This document shows positions 25,865-33,823 of a stretch of DNA of 64,000 bases, one piece after another. The notes under the pieces were generated by a model. The model saw only the letters and a list, made by a program, of their open reading frames with translations, was not told where the DNA came from and did no database searches. The position numbers and the translations under genes are program-made. This DNA comes from Pseudomonas sp. C1C7 (GTDB lineage: Bacteria; Pseudomonadota; Gammaproteobacteria; Pseudomonadales; Pseudomonadaceae): the NCBI RefSeq assembly GCF_013359595.1, contig NZ_JABFMP010000007.1:1-64000 (forward strand). The letters run 5' to 3'. Numbering within the stretch: the stretch's first letter is position 1; every line of letters begins with the position of its first letter.

Positions 25865-26748
25865 AAAAACCGTTTTTAACCCTCGGCCGCGTGATTGTGA
25901 CCCTGTTGATCGTGACCTTCGCCGTGGTCGTGGTCTGGCGCATGGTGATGTACTACATGTTCGCCCCCTGGACCCGTGACGGTCACATCCGTGCCGACAT
26001 CGTGCAGATCGCCCCGGACGTGTCCGGCCTGATCCAGCAGGTGGACGTGCGTGACAACCAGCCGGTCAAGCGTGGCCAGGTGCTGTTCACCATCGACCAG
26101 GACCGCTTCAAGCTGGCGCTGCGCCAGGCCAAGGCCGCCGTGGCCGATAGAGAAGAAACCCTGGCGCAGGCCCAGCGTGAAGCCAAACGCAACAAGGGCC
26201 TGGGCAATCTGGTGCCGGCCGAGCAGCTGGAAGAAAGCCAGTCCCGCGTGGCCCGTGCGCAAGTAGCACTGTCGGAAGCCCAGGTGGCGGTGGACAGCGC
26301 GCAACTGAACCTCGACCGCTCGGTGATCCGCAGCCCCGTGGACGGTTACGTCAACGACCGCGCGCCGCGTACCCAGGAATTCGTCAGCGCCGGGCGGCCG
26401 GTGTTGTCGGTGGTCGACAGCAACTCCTTCCACATCGACGGTTATTTCGAAGAAACCAAGCTGGGTGGCATTCATGTCGGCCAGAGCGTCGACATCCGCG
26501 TGATCGGCGACAACGCGCGCTTGCGCGGGCATGTGGAAAGCATCGTCGCCGGCATCGAAGACCGCGACCGCACCAGCGGCAACAACCTGCTGCCCAACGT
26601 CAACCCGGCGTTCAGCTGGGTGCGCCTGGCCCAGCGGATCCCCGTGCGCATTGCCTTCGACGACGTGCCGGCAGATTTCCGCATGATCGCCGGGCGCACC
26701 GCCACCGTGTCGATCATCGACGACAAAGAACGGGAGCCTGCGCAATGA
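25861..26748 (+). CDS. HlyD-family adaptor (AaeA-like)
   Basis: 295 residues: TM anchor (~10-30), lipoyl half motif IAPDVSGLIQQVDVRDNQPV, a short helical hairpin (~85-145), second half motif VIRSPVDGYVNDRAP and a beta-barrel domain. Periplasmic bridge between the FUSC exporter and the outer-membrane factor. ATGA overlaps on both sides indicate coupled translation. Confidence 0.9.
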   Translation: MKKPFLTLGRVIVTLLIVTFAVVVVWRMVMYYMFAPWTRDGHIRADIVQIAPDVSGLIQQVDVRDNQPVKRGQVLFTIDQDRFKLALRQAKAAVADREETLAQAQREAKRNKGLGNLVPAEQLEESQSRVARAQVALSEAQVAVDSAQLNLDRSVIRSPVDGYVNDRAPRTQEFVSAGRPVLSVVDSNSFHIDGYFEETKLGGIHVGQSVDIRVIGDNARLRGHVESIVAGIEDRDRTSGNNLLPNVNPAFSWVRLAQRIPVRIAFDDVPADFRMIAGRTATVSIIDDKEREPAQ

Positions 26749-28193
26749 ACAAAGCCTCGGGTTTGGCGGTGGCCGGTTTAGGTCTGCTGCTGTCGGCGTG
26801 TTCGATGGTCGGGCCGGATTATCACCTGCCGCCAGAGGCCGCCGTGCAGCGCGCGGATTTGCAGGGCGAGCTGGACGTGAACGGCAAGCCGGTGGTGTCG
26901 GCGCCGGTGCCTGAAAATTGGTGGCGTCTGTATCGCGACCCGCGGCTGGATCAATTGGTCCAGCAGGCGCTGGCGTCCAACACCGACCTGCGGGTGGCAG
27001 CCGCCAGCCTGCTGAGGGCCCGTGCCCAGGTGGATGAAGCCGAGGCTGCGGGCGGCTGGAGCGGTGGCGTGAAGATGGGCGCCCAGCGTTTGCAGGAATC
27101 CGGCGAAGCCTTCCTGCTGCCGGAGAAAGTGCCGGTGGCCAACATCGGCGATATTGGCATCAGCGCGTCCTACCAGTTCGACCTGTGGGGCACGCTCAAG
27201 CGCGGCATCGAAGCGGCCAAGGCCAATGCCGATGCGACCCAGGCCGCCGCCGACACCGCACGCATCACCCTGGTGGCCGATGTGGTGCGGGCCTACACCC
27301 AGGTGTGCGCGGCCAACGAAGAGCGGGAAATTGCCCAGCATTCCCTCGACCTGCAATCGCAAAGCACCTCGCTGATCCAGCGCCTGCGCGATGCCGGTCG
27401 CGGTGACGAAACCCAGGTCACCCGTTCGCAAACCCAATTCAAATCCTTGCGCGCCGACATGCCGCGTTATGAGGCTGCGCGTCAGGCCGGGCTGTTCCGC
27501 CTGTCGATGCTGCTGGCCAAGCCGGTCGATCAACTGCCGGCCGGCACCGCCGCTTGTGCGGAACTGCCGAAAATCGCGCAACGGGTGCCGGTGGGCGATG
27601 GCGCCTCGCTGCTCAAGCGTCGTCCCGACATCCGCCAGGCCGAGCGTCGCCTGGCTGCCGCGACCGCCAACATTGGTGTGGCCACCGGCGAGCTGTACCC
27701 GGACGTTCGCTTCGGCGCGACCATCGGCACCGTCGGTATTCTGGAAAACCTGGGCGAGCCCTCCACCAATCGCTGGGGCTTCGGCCCGTCGCTGACCTGG
27801 AACGTGCCGACCAACGGCGCCCGGGCGCGCATCCGCGAAGCCGAAGCCGTGACCCAGGCGACCCTGGCGCACTTCGATGGCGTGGTGCTCAATGCCATTC
27901 GCGAAACCCAGACCAGCCTGGCCCAGTACTCGGCCTTGCTGCAGCGCCGCGATGCCCTGGCGGACGCCGAGCAGTCGGCGAAACTGGCCGCCGATCAGAC
28001 GCACCGCTTCTTCCAGGCCGGCCGCGAGTCGTTCCTGGCCGACCTGCAAGCCACCCGCACCTACACCGATGTCACGGCGCAGCTGGCCGCCGCCAACACC
28101 CAAGTGGCGTTGAGCCAGATCGATTTGTTCCTGGCCCTGGGCGGCGGTTGGGAAAGCGGACGAACGCAAGCGTCGAACGCCAGCAAACCCTGA
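26745..28193 (+). CDS. NodT-family outer-membrane efflux lipoprotein
   Basis: 482 residues, signal peptide with lipobox LLSACSMVGPDY (Cys ~19). Outer-membrane channel with duplicated helical regions; RRPDIRQAERRL and ATANIGVATGELYPDV are typical. Last gene of the MarR-FUSC pump operon. Confidence 0.9.
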   Translation: MNKASGLAVAGLGLLLSACSMVGPDYHLPPEAAVQRADLQGELDVNGKPVVSAPVPENWWRLYRDPRLDQLVQQALASNTDLRVAAASLLRARAQVDEAEAAGGWSGGVKMGAQRLQESGEAFLLPEKVPVANIGDIGISASYQFDLWGTLKRGIEAAKANADATQAAADTARITLVADVVRAYTQVCAANEEREIAQHSLDLQSQSTSLIQRLRDAGRGDETQVTRSQTQFKSLRADMPRYEAARQAGLFRLSMLLAKPVDQLPAGTAACAELPKIAQRVPVGDGASLLKRRPDIRQAERRLAAATANIGVATGELYPDVRFGATIGTVGILENLGEPSTNRWGFGPSLTWNVPTNGARARIREAEAVTQATLAHFDGVVLNAIRETQTSLAQYSALLQRRDALADAEQSAKLAADQTHRFFQAGRESFLADLQATRTYTDVTAQLAAANTQVALSQIDLFLALGGGWESGRTQASNASKP

Positions 28194-28285
28194 GGCCGTT
28201 GCTATGCTTTGAAATGTTGCAGGGCGTTGCAGCAATAGCGCTCCTGCAATACACAAAGCTTGCGCAGGTCAGGGGGAAACCAATA

Positions 28286-28921
28286 ATGAAAAACCCTTTT
28301 GCTCTCGGCTTCTGGTGTGCCGTCGTGGCCCTCGTGCTGCTCACGGGGACCTATTTCTACGGTGTCATGCTGGCCTATCAGATCGACAAGGCGCTGATGT
28401 TTCTCGACAGTGCCGTGGCGTTGATCGCCGCAGTGGCTGTCTCGGTGGTGGCCTGGGCGTCCGTCCAGACCAAACGCATCAAGAAAAAACAACTCGAACA
28501 AGGCAAGACTTTGGTGCTGATCTGGGACACCAAGGTGGCGCTGCGCCGTGTTGAAACGGTGTTCGACCGCTATTTCTGGGGCAGTTACTGGCAACCGGGG
28601 CGCACCTTCCAGGAAGTCATGGGCGAGCTGACCGGCACGCCGCTGGAAAAAAGCCTGGAAACCCTGAAGAAGCAATGCCTGGAGCTGGACAAGCAAGTGG
28701 CGGACGACGGCCGGCACTGGCTCAACAACGCCCGCGAACTGGCGGACGTCGCCACGGCCATGGCCCGCGAGCGCTATCAACTGGATTTCTGCGACCCCCG
28801 TGGCGAAGTGACGGGCGGAGCGGTGATCAACCGGGATTTCGAAGTGCTGGTTTACACCTGGAGCGCAAGGCTCAAGACCTTTGATCATCAGTTGGATGAG
28901 ATTGAGGTTCAGTATTCCTGA
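28286..28921 (+). CDS. Two-TM protein of unknown function
   Basis: 211 residues from the ATG at 28286 preceded by AGGGGG. Two TM segments (~8-28 and ~38-60) then a basic stretch (KRIKKKQ) and a helical cytoplasmic domain of ~140 residues with conserved-looking aromatic patches (RYFWGSYWQPG). I do not recognise the family. Lies 92 nt after the pump operon and may be cotranscribed. No catalytic motif seen. Confidence 0.7.
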   Translation: MKNPFALGFWCAVVALVLLTGTYFYGVMLAYQIDKALMFLDSAVALIAAVAVSVVAWASVQTKRIKKKQLEQGKTLVLIWDTKVALRRVETVFDRYFWGSYWQPGRTFQEVMGELTGTPLEKSLETLKKQCLELDKQVADDGRHWLNNARELADVATAMARERYQLDFCDPRGEVTGGAVINRDFEVLVYTWSARLKTFDHQLDEIEVQYS

Positions 28922-28956
28922 CCCTGTTTTGCAATAAGTAAAGCCCAACACATACC

Positions 28957-28986
28957 TGTGGCGAGGGGGCAAGCCCCCTCGCCACA
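28957..28986. repeat. Hairpin repeat TGTGGCGAGGGGGC
   Basis: Perfect 14-bp inverted repeat with a 2-nt centre, 36 nt after a gene end. A degraded unit with the same gtggcgaggggg text lies near 49070. Probably a single-hairpin REP relative; may also stop transcripts. Confidence 0.75.
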
Positions 28987-29081
28987 ATGTCCCCGCCTGA
29001 TGCTAATCTGCACCCCACTTGTCGACCTCGGGTTCAGGGAAGACGACCACTTTTCAGTAACGGACATTGATCGGGTCATTC

Positions 29082-30587
29082 ATGAATAAATCAGCAGGCG
29101 TGCTTCTGGGAATCGTTGTGGCCATCGGTGCAGTCAGCGCCGGCGGCGCGTGGTACACCGGCACCAAAATCGAAAGCGTGATCAACACCTCCCTGGCCGA
29201 CGCCAACCAGCAATTGCAGGCGGCAATGGTCGGCCATAAAGGCACCGCCAAAGTGGAACTGGTGTCGCTCGAGCGCCACGTTTTCAGCAGCACCGCGCAC
29301 TACCGCCTGAAGGCCGAGGGTGAAATGTTCGGCGAGGCGCCGGTCGAATTGCTGTTCGTCGACAAACTCGAACACGGCCCGCTGCCGTTCTCTCGTCTGA
29401 TGACGCTCAAGCTGCTGCCAGTCATGGCCACCAGTCACTACGAGCTGGAAAAAACGCCGCTGACCGAAAAGTGGTTCGCCGCCACCAAGGACGCCTCGCC
29501 GCTCAAGGGCGTGGTCAACATCGGCTACGACAACTCCACCAACGGTTCGCTTGAGCTGCTGCCGGTGGAAACCGCGCTGGATGACAAGTCCAGCGTGAAA
29601 TTCTCCGGTCTCAAAGTCGACGTTTCCGCCAGCGCCGAAGCGAAGAAGGTCAAGGCTGATGGCTACATGGACAGCCTGAAACTGGTCACCGTCGCGGAAG
29701 ATCAGGCGCCGGTGCTGGTCGAGTTGAGCGGCCTGACCCTGGCCAGCAACCTGAACAAAAGCACCTACGGCTACTACACCGGCGAAAACACCCTCACCCT
29801 GACCAACAGCAAGACCACTTTCAGCCCGAAACAGACGGTGCTGGGCTTCAAGAATTTTGAAATGAAGAACCAGACCCAGGAATCGGGCACCAGCGCGTCG
29901 GGGCGTGCCGATTACAAGGTCGACGAAGTGACGCTCAACGACAAAAAGGTCGGTTCGGTACAGATGGCCCTGAGCCTGAAGAACCTCGACATCCCGTCGA
30001 CCCTGGCGTTGATGGAGATCTACCAGACCAAACTGCAGCCATATGAACAGGCCGTTGCCGAAGCCACCGAAGCCGGTCAGCCGGCACCGGAGCTGAACCT
30101 GACCGAAGCCGAAGAAGCACTGCTCAAAACCAATCTGGAAAAGCTGCTGGCCGCCGGCCCGCAGGTCGCGCTGGAAAACCTGTCGCTCAAAACCGCCAAC
30201 GGCGAAAGCCGCGCTAACCTGGTGCTGGACCTGACCAAGCCGCCGTCGGTTGAAGTGCCGGCCGACCAACTGGTTCGCCAGTTGATCGCGCTGCTGGATC
30301 TCAACCTGCAAGTGTCCAAGCCGATGATCGTCGACATCCTCACCCTGCAATCGCAGCTGGATGGGCAGACTGATGCCAAGTTGATCGCCGATCAGGCCAC
30401 CGCTTCGGCCGACATGTTCAGCAGCATGGCCGTGGGTTCGCAGCTGGCGAAGCTCGACGGCAACAACGTCGTGAGCAAGCTGCATTACGCCAACAATGAG
30501 GTGGATTTCAACGGGCAGAAAATGACCGTTGAACAGTTTGTCGGGTTCTTGATGAGCAAGTTTGGTGGGACTGTGCAGGTCCAGTAA
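29082..30587 (+). CDS. DUF945 (YdgA-like) periplasmic/inner-membrane protein
   Basis: 501 residues from the ATG at 29082. N-terminal TM or uncleaved signal (~5-23) with the DUF945 mark GAWYTGTKIE, then a long beta-rich region with regular repeats such as VELVSLERHVFSSTAHYRL and late NEVDFNGQKMTVEQF. E. coli relatives YdgA/YihF are exported to the inner-membrane face; function is poorly known, perhaps envelope lipid or surface traits. Single gene; the start codon has a weak ribosome site. Confidence 0.85.
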   Translation: MNKSAGVLLGIVVAIGAVSAGGAWYTGTKIESVINTSLADANQQLQAAMVGHKGTAKVELVSLERHVFSSTAHYRLKAEGEMFGEAPVELLFVDKLEHGPLPFSRLMTLKLLPVMATSHYELEKTPLTEKWFAATKDASPLKGVVNIGYDNSTNGSLELLPVETALDDKSSVKFSGLKVDVSASAEAKKVKADGYMDSLKLVTVAEDQAPVLVELSGLTLASNLNKSTYGYYTGENTLTLTNSKTTFSPKQTVLGFKNFEMKNQTQESGTSASGRADYKVDEVTLNDKKVGSVQMALSLKNLDIPSTLALMEIYQTKLQPYEQAVAEATEAGQPAPELNLTEAEEALLKTNLEKLLAAGPQVALENLSLKTANGESRANLVLDLTKPPSVEVPADQLVRQLIALLDLNLQVSKPMIVDILTLQSQLDGQTDAKLIADQATASADMFSSMAVGSQLAKLDGNNVVSKLHYANNEVDFNGQKMTVEQFVGFLMSKFGGTVQVQ

Positions 30588-30606
30588 CACCCGCGCATTG
30601 GTCCAT

Positions 30607-30681
30607 GGTGGCGGTGCGTGGGACATCTTCGGATGTGCCGGGATCATCTGACCGGTCGGCTAACCCCGCACCGCCGCCACC
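30607..30681 (+). ncRNA. Structured element copy 1 (three-way junction)
   Basis: 75 nt beginning 20 nt after the DUF945 stop. Outer stem GGTGG/CCACC plus CGGTGCG/CGCACCG with a 3-nt bulge, an inner hairpin ACATC-TTCG-GATGT, and an arm around CCGGTCGGC. Its core is nearly identical to copy 2 at 30987, with compensatory changes in the stems. No gene of the copy-2 type follows directly; a REP pair comes next. It could be RNA or a DNA cruciform; orientation is given as for copy 2. Confidence 0.6.
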
Positions 30682-30772
30682 CCCTGTAGGAGCTGCCGAA
30701 GGCTGCGATCTTTTGATGTTGCTTTTAAAAACAAAATCAAAAGATCGCAGCCTTCGGCAGCTCCTGCAGGGG
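30682..30772. repeat. REP pair, AGCTGCCGAAGGCTGCGATC family
   Basis: Near-perfect inverted pair: gtaggagctgccgaaggctg on the left and its complement on the right, ~25 nt AT-rich centre. Confidence 0.87.
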
Positions 30773-30947
30773 TCTGTTTAATACCCCGCATTCAATTTCG
30801 TCACCCGGATCCGAGACTTTTGTAGGACGGTTCCGAAGCGTGCAAACCCCGTTGTATTGCCTTTGGGCGCTCGCCTATCGTTCGTTCGTCGCCGACAAAA
30901 TGGTGACAGACCTTAGCCGGTCGTACCCGATGACGTACAAGCGCCCG

Positions 30948-30953
30948 TATAAT
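30948..30953 (+). promoter_or_regulatory. TATAAT -10 element upstream of structured element copy 2
   Basis: Consensus TATAAT 34 nt before element copy 2, placing a transcription start close to that element, so that the element would form the 5' leader of the small gene at 31121. A matching -35 is not evident. Confidence 0.45.
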
Positions 30954-30986
30954 CGCGGCGCTTTTTGCTGCCTGGCATCTGTCTAT

Positions 30987-31062
30987 GGTGGCTGTACGTG
31001 GGACACCTTCGGGTGTGCCGGAATCATCTGGCCGGTCGGCTAACCCGCGTACAGCTACCACC
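30987..31062 (+). ncRNA. Structured leader element copy 2 (three-way junction)
   Basis: 76 nt in the 5' leader of the small gene at 31121. Stem GGTGG/CCACC continued by CTGTACG/CGTACAG and GGG/CCC with a 3-nt bulge; hairpin ACACC-TTCG-GGTGT (UUCG tetraloop); third arm around GGCCGGTCGGC. Compared with copy 1 three stem pairs change on both strands. Likely a cis-regulatory RNA for the downstream protein, or a conserved mobile palindrome. Confidence 0.65.
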
Positions 31063-31085
31063 TCATTCGAATAGCCGCGGATAGG

Positions 31086-31103
31086 GTGGGACTTTTACCC
31101 CAC
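31086..31103 (+). promoter_or_regulatory. Leader hairpin next to the start of the small protein
   Basis: GTGGG/CCCAC 5-bp stem with an AT-rich 8-nt loop, 17 nt before the ATG. The segment just before the start (GATGAG) is the only ribosome-site candidate, so this hairpin and the element above could affect translation. Confidence 0.4.
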
Positions 31104-31120
31104 TAGATGAGATTGAAACC

Positions 31121-31390
31121 ATGTCCAAATACCGCCCACTCGAAAGCAACTTCAGCGTCGGCCCAACCCTCTACATCGACACCGAAGCTCGCGCGTCCGA
31201 CCTCCTCGAAACCGCCACCCACCGCATCAAAGCCGCGCGCAATCTGCTCAACAGCATCACGTGCCTCTGCATCAAAGACGCCCAAGGCCACGACCTCGAA
31301 CACTTCGCCAACGCCGCCCACATCCTCATCCAGGACGGCTGCGAAGCCCTGAACGCCCTGGGCTGGAAGCTCGAAATAAAAGCCGGATAA
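31121..31390 (+). CDS. Small DUF3077-like helical protein
   Basis: 89 residues, soluble, mostly helical. The pattern DTEARASDLLETATHRIKAA and later HFANAAHILIQDGCEALNAL resembles small Pseudomonas-specific proteins (DUF3077-type) that occur in several copies per genome; the family call is tentative. Function unknown. Notable for its long leader with the structured element at 30987-31062 and the small hairpin before its start. No neighbour suggests a pathway. Confidence 0.7.
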   Translation: MSKYRPLESNFSVGPTLYIDTEARASDLLETATHRIKAARNLLNSITCLCIKDAQGHDLEHFANAAHILIQDGCEALNALGWKLEIKAG

Positions 31391-31400
31391 CCATCCCCCT

Positions 31401-31480
31401 TTAGGAGCTGCCGAAGGCTGCGAACTTTTGATCTTAAAAAATCAAGATCAAAAGATCGCAGCCTTCGGCAGCTCCTACAC
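31401..31480. repeat. REP pair, AGCTGCCGAAGGCTGCGA family
   Basis: Almost perfect long inverted repeat, left arm taggagctgccgaaggctgc, right arm complementary, AT-rich centre. Lies between two convergent genes. Confidence 0.88.
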
Positions 31481-31507
31481 GGGTAGCGTGAGGCGCAAGG
31501 TCGGGTG

Positions 31508-33031
31508 TCAGCCTCGGATCAATTTCCAACCCGCATCCACCGTCAACGGCTGCTTCATCCGCTCCGCCAACATCGCCATCGTCTGCTCTTGCTCACACGC
31601 CACCGCCGCCACCACCACACCGTTCTTGCCAAACAACCCAATGAACGGCGGCTCGAACGGATCGCCCTTGAACTCCACCTCGTCCCACGTTTCGGCATGC
31701 CCGAGGTAGTCGTAGTTATTGCCGAAGTGCCAGGTCCAAAAGTACGGCACGTCGAGGTAATGCTCATCACCGCCCAGCATGTTCGCCGCCGCAATCCGCG
31801 CCTGTTGCTGCGCCAGGCGCCAGTGCTCGATACGCATCGGCTGGCCATTGAGCGGGAAGGTCGCGATATCGCCCGCCGCCCACAGATCATCCGCCACGCG
31901 CATGCCACCATCGACCCGCAGCGACTGATCCTTTTCCTTTGCAAGGTCTGCAAAAGGTTGGGTCGCCGGGATCACACCAATCCCCACCAGCACCAGATCC
32001 GCCGGCAGGCGCTCACCATTGCTCAGGCGCACCGCTTCAACCTTGCCGGTGCCTTCGATCAGCGCAGCTTCGCCGTCGCATCGATACACCACGCCGTGGG
32101 CTTGATGCAGCGCCAGGATCGCCTTGCCCACCGTCTCACCAAATGGCTTGGCGAAAGGCACGGGTTTGCGCGCCAGCACCGTGACCTCGAGCCCGTATTC
32201 ACGCAGGGCCGCCGCCGATTCCATGGCTATAAAACTGTCGCCGATGATCACCACTCGCTGACCGGGTTTGGCGCTCTGCAGAATCTGCTGCGCATGAGAT
32301 TTCGACCGCAATACAAACACCTGAGGCAGGTCAGCGCCGGGCAACTCAAGGGCTTTCGGCGTGCCGCCCGTGGCCAGCAGAGCCGCGTCATAGGCCACGG
32401 ATTGGCCATCCACCAGATGCAGGGTCTTGCCCTCGGAGTCCAGGCTCGCCACCTCGGCATTCATACGCTCGATGCGTTGCTCGCGGTAAAACGCCTCATC
32501 GCGCAACGGCGGAACCTCTTCGGGCGGCGTCTGCCCGGCAATCACGAATTTGCTCAACACCGTGCGGTCGTAACCGGCCTCGGCTTCGCGGTCGATCAAC
32601 AGCACCCGTCCGCCAAAACCTCGCTCGCGCAACGCCGCCGCAGCCGCCGTGCCCGCCGCGCCAGCCCCCACAATCACAAAGGTTCGTGGGTCATCAGCCG
32701 GCGGCGTGTGCGCATCCTCCAGCGGCTGATCATCCACCCAGATGTCCTCCTCCCGGATCTCCAGCGGATAACGCTTGAGGCTGTCGAGGGCCGGGGGCTC
32801 ACACAGGCCACCGTCCTCGATACGAAACTGCGCCTTGTGCCACGGGCAGGTCAGGCGGCCATTGCACAGCGCGCCCTCTACCAACGGCGCGCCGGCATGG
32901 GGGCATTCGCCCTGATAGGCGCGCCATTGATCGGCGACTTTGAGCAAAAGAATTTTCGTGTCCCCGATCTGCACTTCAAGGCCGCGGTTTTCGGGGACGT
33001 CTTTGACATGGGCGACGCGATGCAAGGTCAT
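31508..33031 (-). CDS. Rieske-FAD/NAD(P) oxidoreductase fusion (AIFL-like)
   Basis: 507 residues. N-terminal Rieske [2Fe-2S] domain with CPHAG and CPWH ligands (~residues 43-66), then a pyridine-nucleotide-disulphide reductase fold: FAD motif FVIVGAGAAGTAAAAALRE (~118), NAD motif VVIIGDSFIAMESAAALREY (~255) and GDIATF near the end of the FAD site. No redox-active Cys pair, so it is of the ferredoxin-reductase/AIF type. Likely moves electrons from NAD(P)H to a partner oxygenase or quinone; partner unknown. Monocistronic. Confidence 0.88.
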   Translation of the reverse strand: MTLHRVAHVKDVPENRGLEVQIGDTKILLLKVADQWRAYQGECPHAGAPLVEGALCNGRLTCPWHKAQFRIEDGGLCEPPALDSLKRYPLEIREEDIWVDDQPLEDAHTPPADDPRTFVIVGAGAAGTAAAAALRERGFGGRVLLIDREAEAGYDRTVLSKFVIAGQTPPEEVPPLRDEAFYREQRIERMNAEVASLDSEGKTLHLVDGQSVAYDAALLATGGTPKALELPGADLPQVFVLRSKSHAQQILQSAKPGQRVVIIGDSFIAMESAAALREYGLEVTVLARKPVPFAKPFGETVGKAILALHQAHGVVYRCDGEAALIEGTGKVEAVRLSNGERLPADLVLVGIGVIPATQPFADLAKEKDQSLRVDGGMRVADDLWAAGDIATFPLNGQPMRIEHWRLAQQQARIAAANMLGGDEHYLDVPYFWTWHFGNNYDYLGHAETWDEVEFKGDPFEPPFIGLFGKNGVVVAAVACEQEQTMAMLAERMKQPLTVDAGWKLIRG

Positions 33032-33171
33032 GATCGCTCTCCAGACAGATGTTTCATTTAAGAGTCTGGGCCTAATCTCGGGGTTCAGCCAAATCCCAGT
33101 GCCAAGGTGCGAAAGGTCCGGCTATAGTTTGCACGCCGACCACGGCCCCACCCCGCACAAGGTGCTCCGGA

Positions 33172-33735
33172 ATGACCCGATTGACCTCATTGAAACCTTG
33201 GCTCGCGGCTTTGGCAGTCGCCTTTTGTGTGCAGATGCCGGCGCAGGCCGCCAAAGAGGCCTTCACCCTGAACATCCCGGGCGTGTCCGATGACCGCCTG
33301 TTCACCTCGGCCGCCGCCAGCGATGCTCAGGGCTGCGGCGGGCATAACGTGTCCCCGGCTCTGGCCTGGAACGCCGGCCCCGCGGGCACCCAGAGCTACG
33401 CCGTCGTCATGCACGACCCGGACGGCCAGAAAGGACAGGGCTCCGATCACTGGTTGCATTATGGCATCAAGGCCAGCACCCACCAGATCCCGGCCGGAGT
33501 CGGCGCCAAGTCCGCGTTCGAAGGCATGGGCGGCACCAACAGCAAAGGCACCACCGGCTACGTCGGCCCGTGCCCGCCAGTGGGCGACAGCGCGCATCAC
33601 TACATCATCCAGCTCTACGCCCTGGACCTGGCGCCGGATGCCTTGCCGGCGGGCCTGACCCGTGCGCAGTTCCTGGAAAAAATCAAAGGCCACGTGTTGC
33701 GCAACAGCAGCGTGGTGCGGCGTTATCACCGCTGA
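33172..33735 (+). CDS. YbhB/YbcL-family (PEBP/Raf kinase inhibitor-like) protein, exported
   Basis: 187 residues with a clear signal peptide (cleavage after MPAQA, ~27). Bacterial PEBP motifs: NVSPALAWNAGPAGTQSYAV, HDPDG, DHWLHYGI and GYVGPCPPVGD with the conserved Pro-rich anion-binding site. Periplasmic; biochemical role unknown, possibly ligand binding or protease inhibition. Confidence 0.88.
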   Translation: MTRLTSLKPWLAALAVAFCVQMPAQAAKEAFTLNIPGVSDDRLFTSAAASDAQGCGGHNVSPALAWNAGPAGTQSYAVVMHDPDGQKGQGSDHWLHYGIKASTHQIPAGVGAKSAFEGMGGTNSKGTTGYVGPCPPVGDSAHHYIIQLYALDLAPDALPAGLTRAQFLEKIKGHVLRNSSVVRRYHR

Positions 33736-33823
33736 AAAATTTTTCACAGCGGCTTAACCCGAATCCAAAGGGCTGCCCGTCTCACAGGATGAATGGATCA
33801 ATTTCATCCTGAGGTCAGCCCCC

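Noticed and set aside
30840..31043. 67-codon plus-strand frame over the structured element copy 2
   Set aside because: It runs through the promoter and the hairpin element; composition reflects the RNA stems.
31505..33061. Plus-strand open frame of 518 codons opposite the Rieske-FAD gene
   Set aside because: Antisense shadow; the minus strand shows Rieske and two nucleotide-binding motifs.
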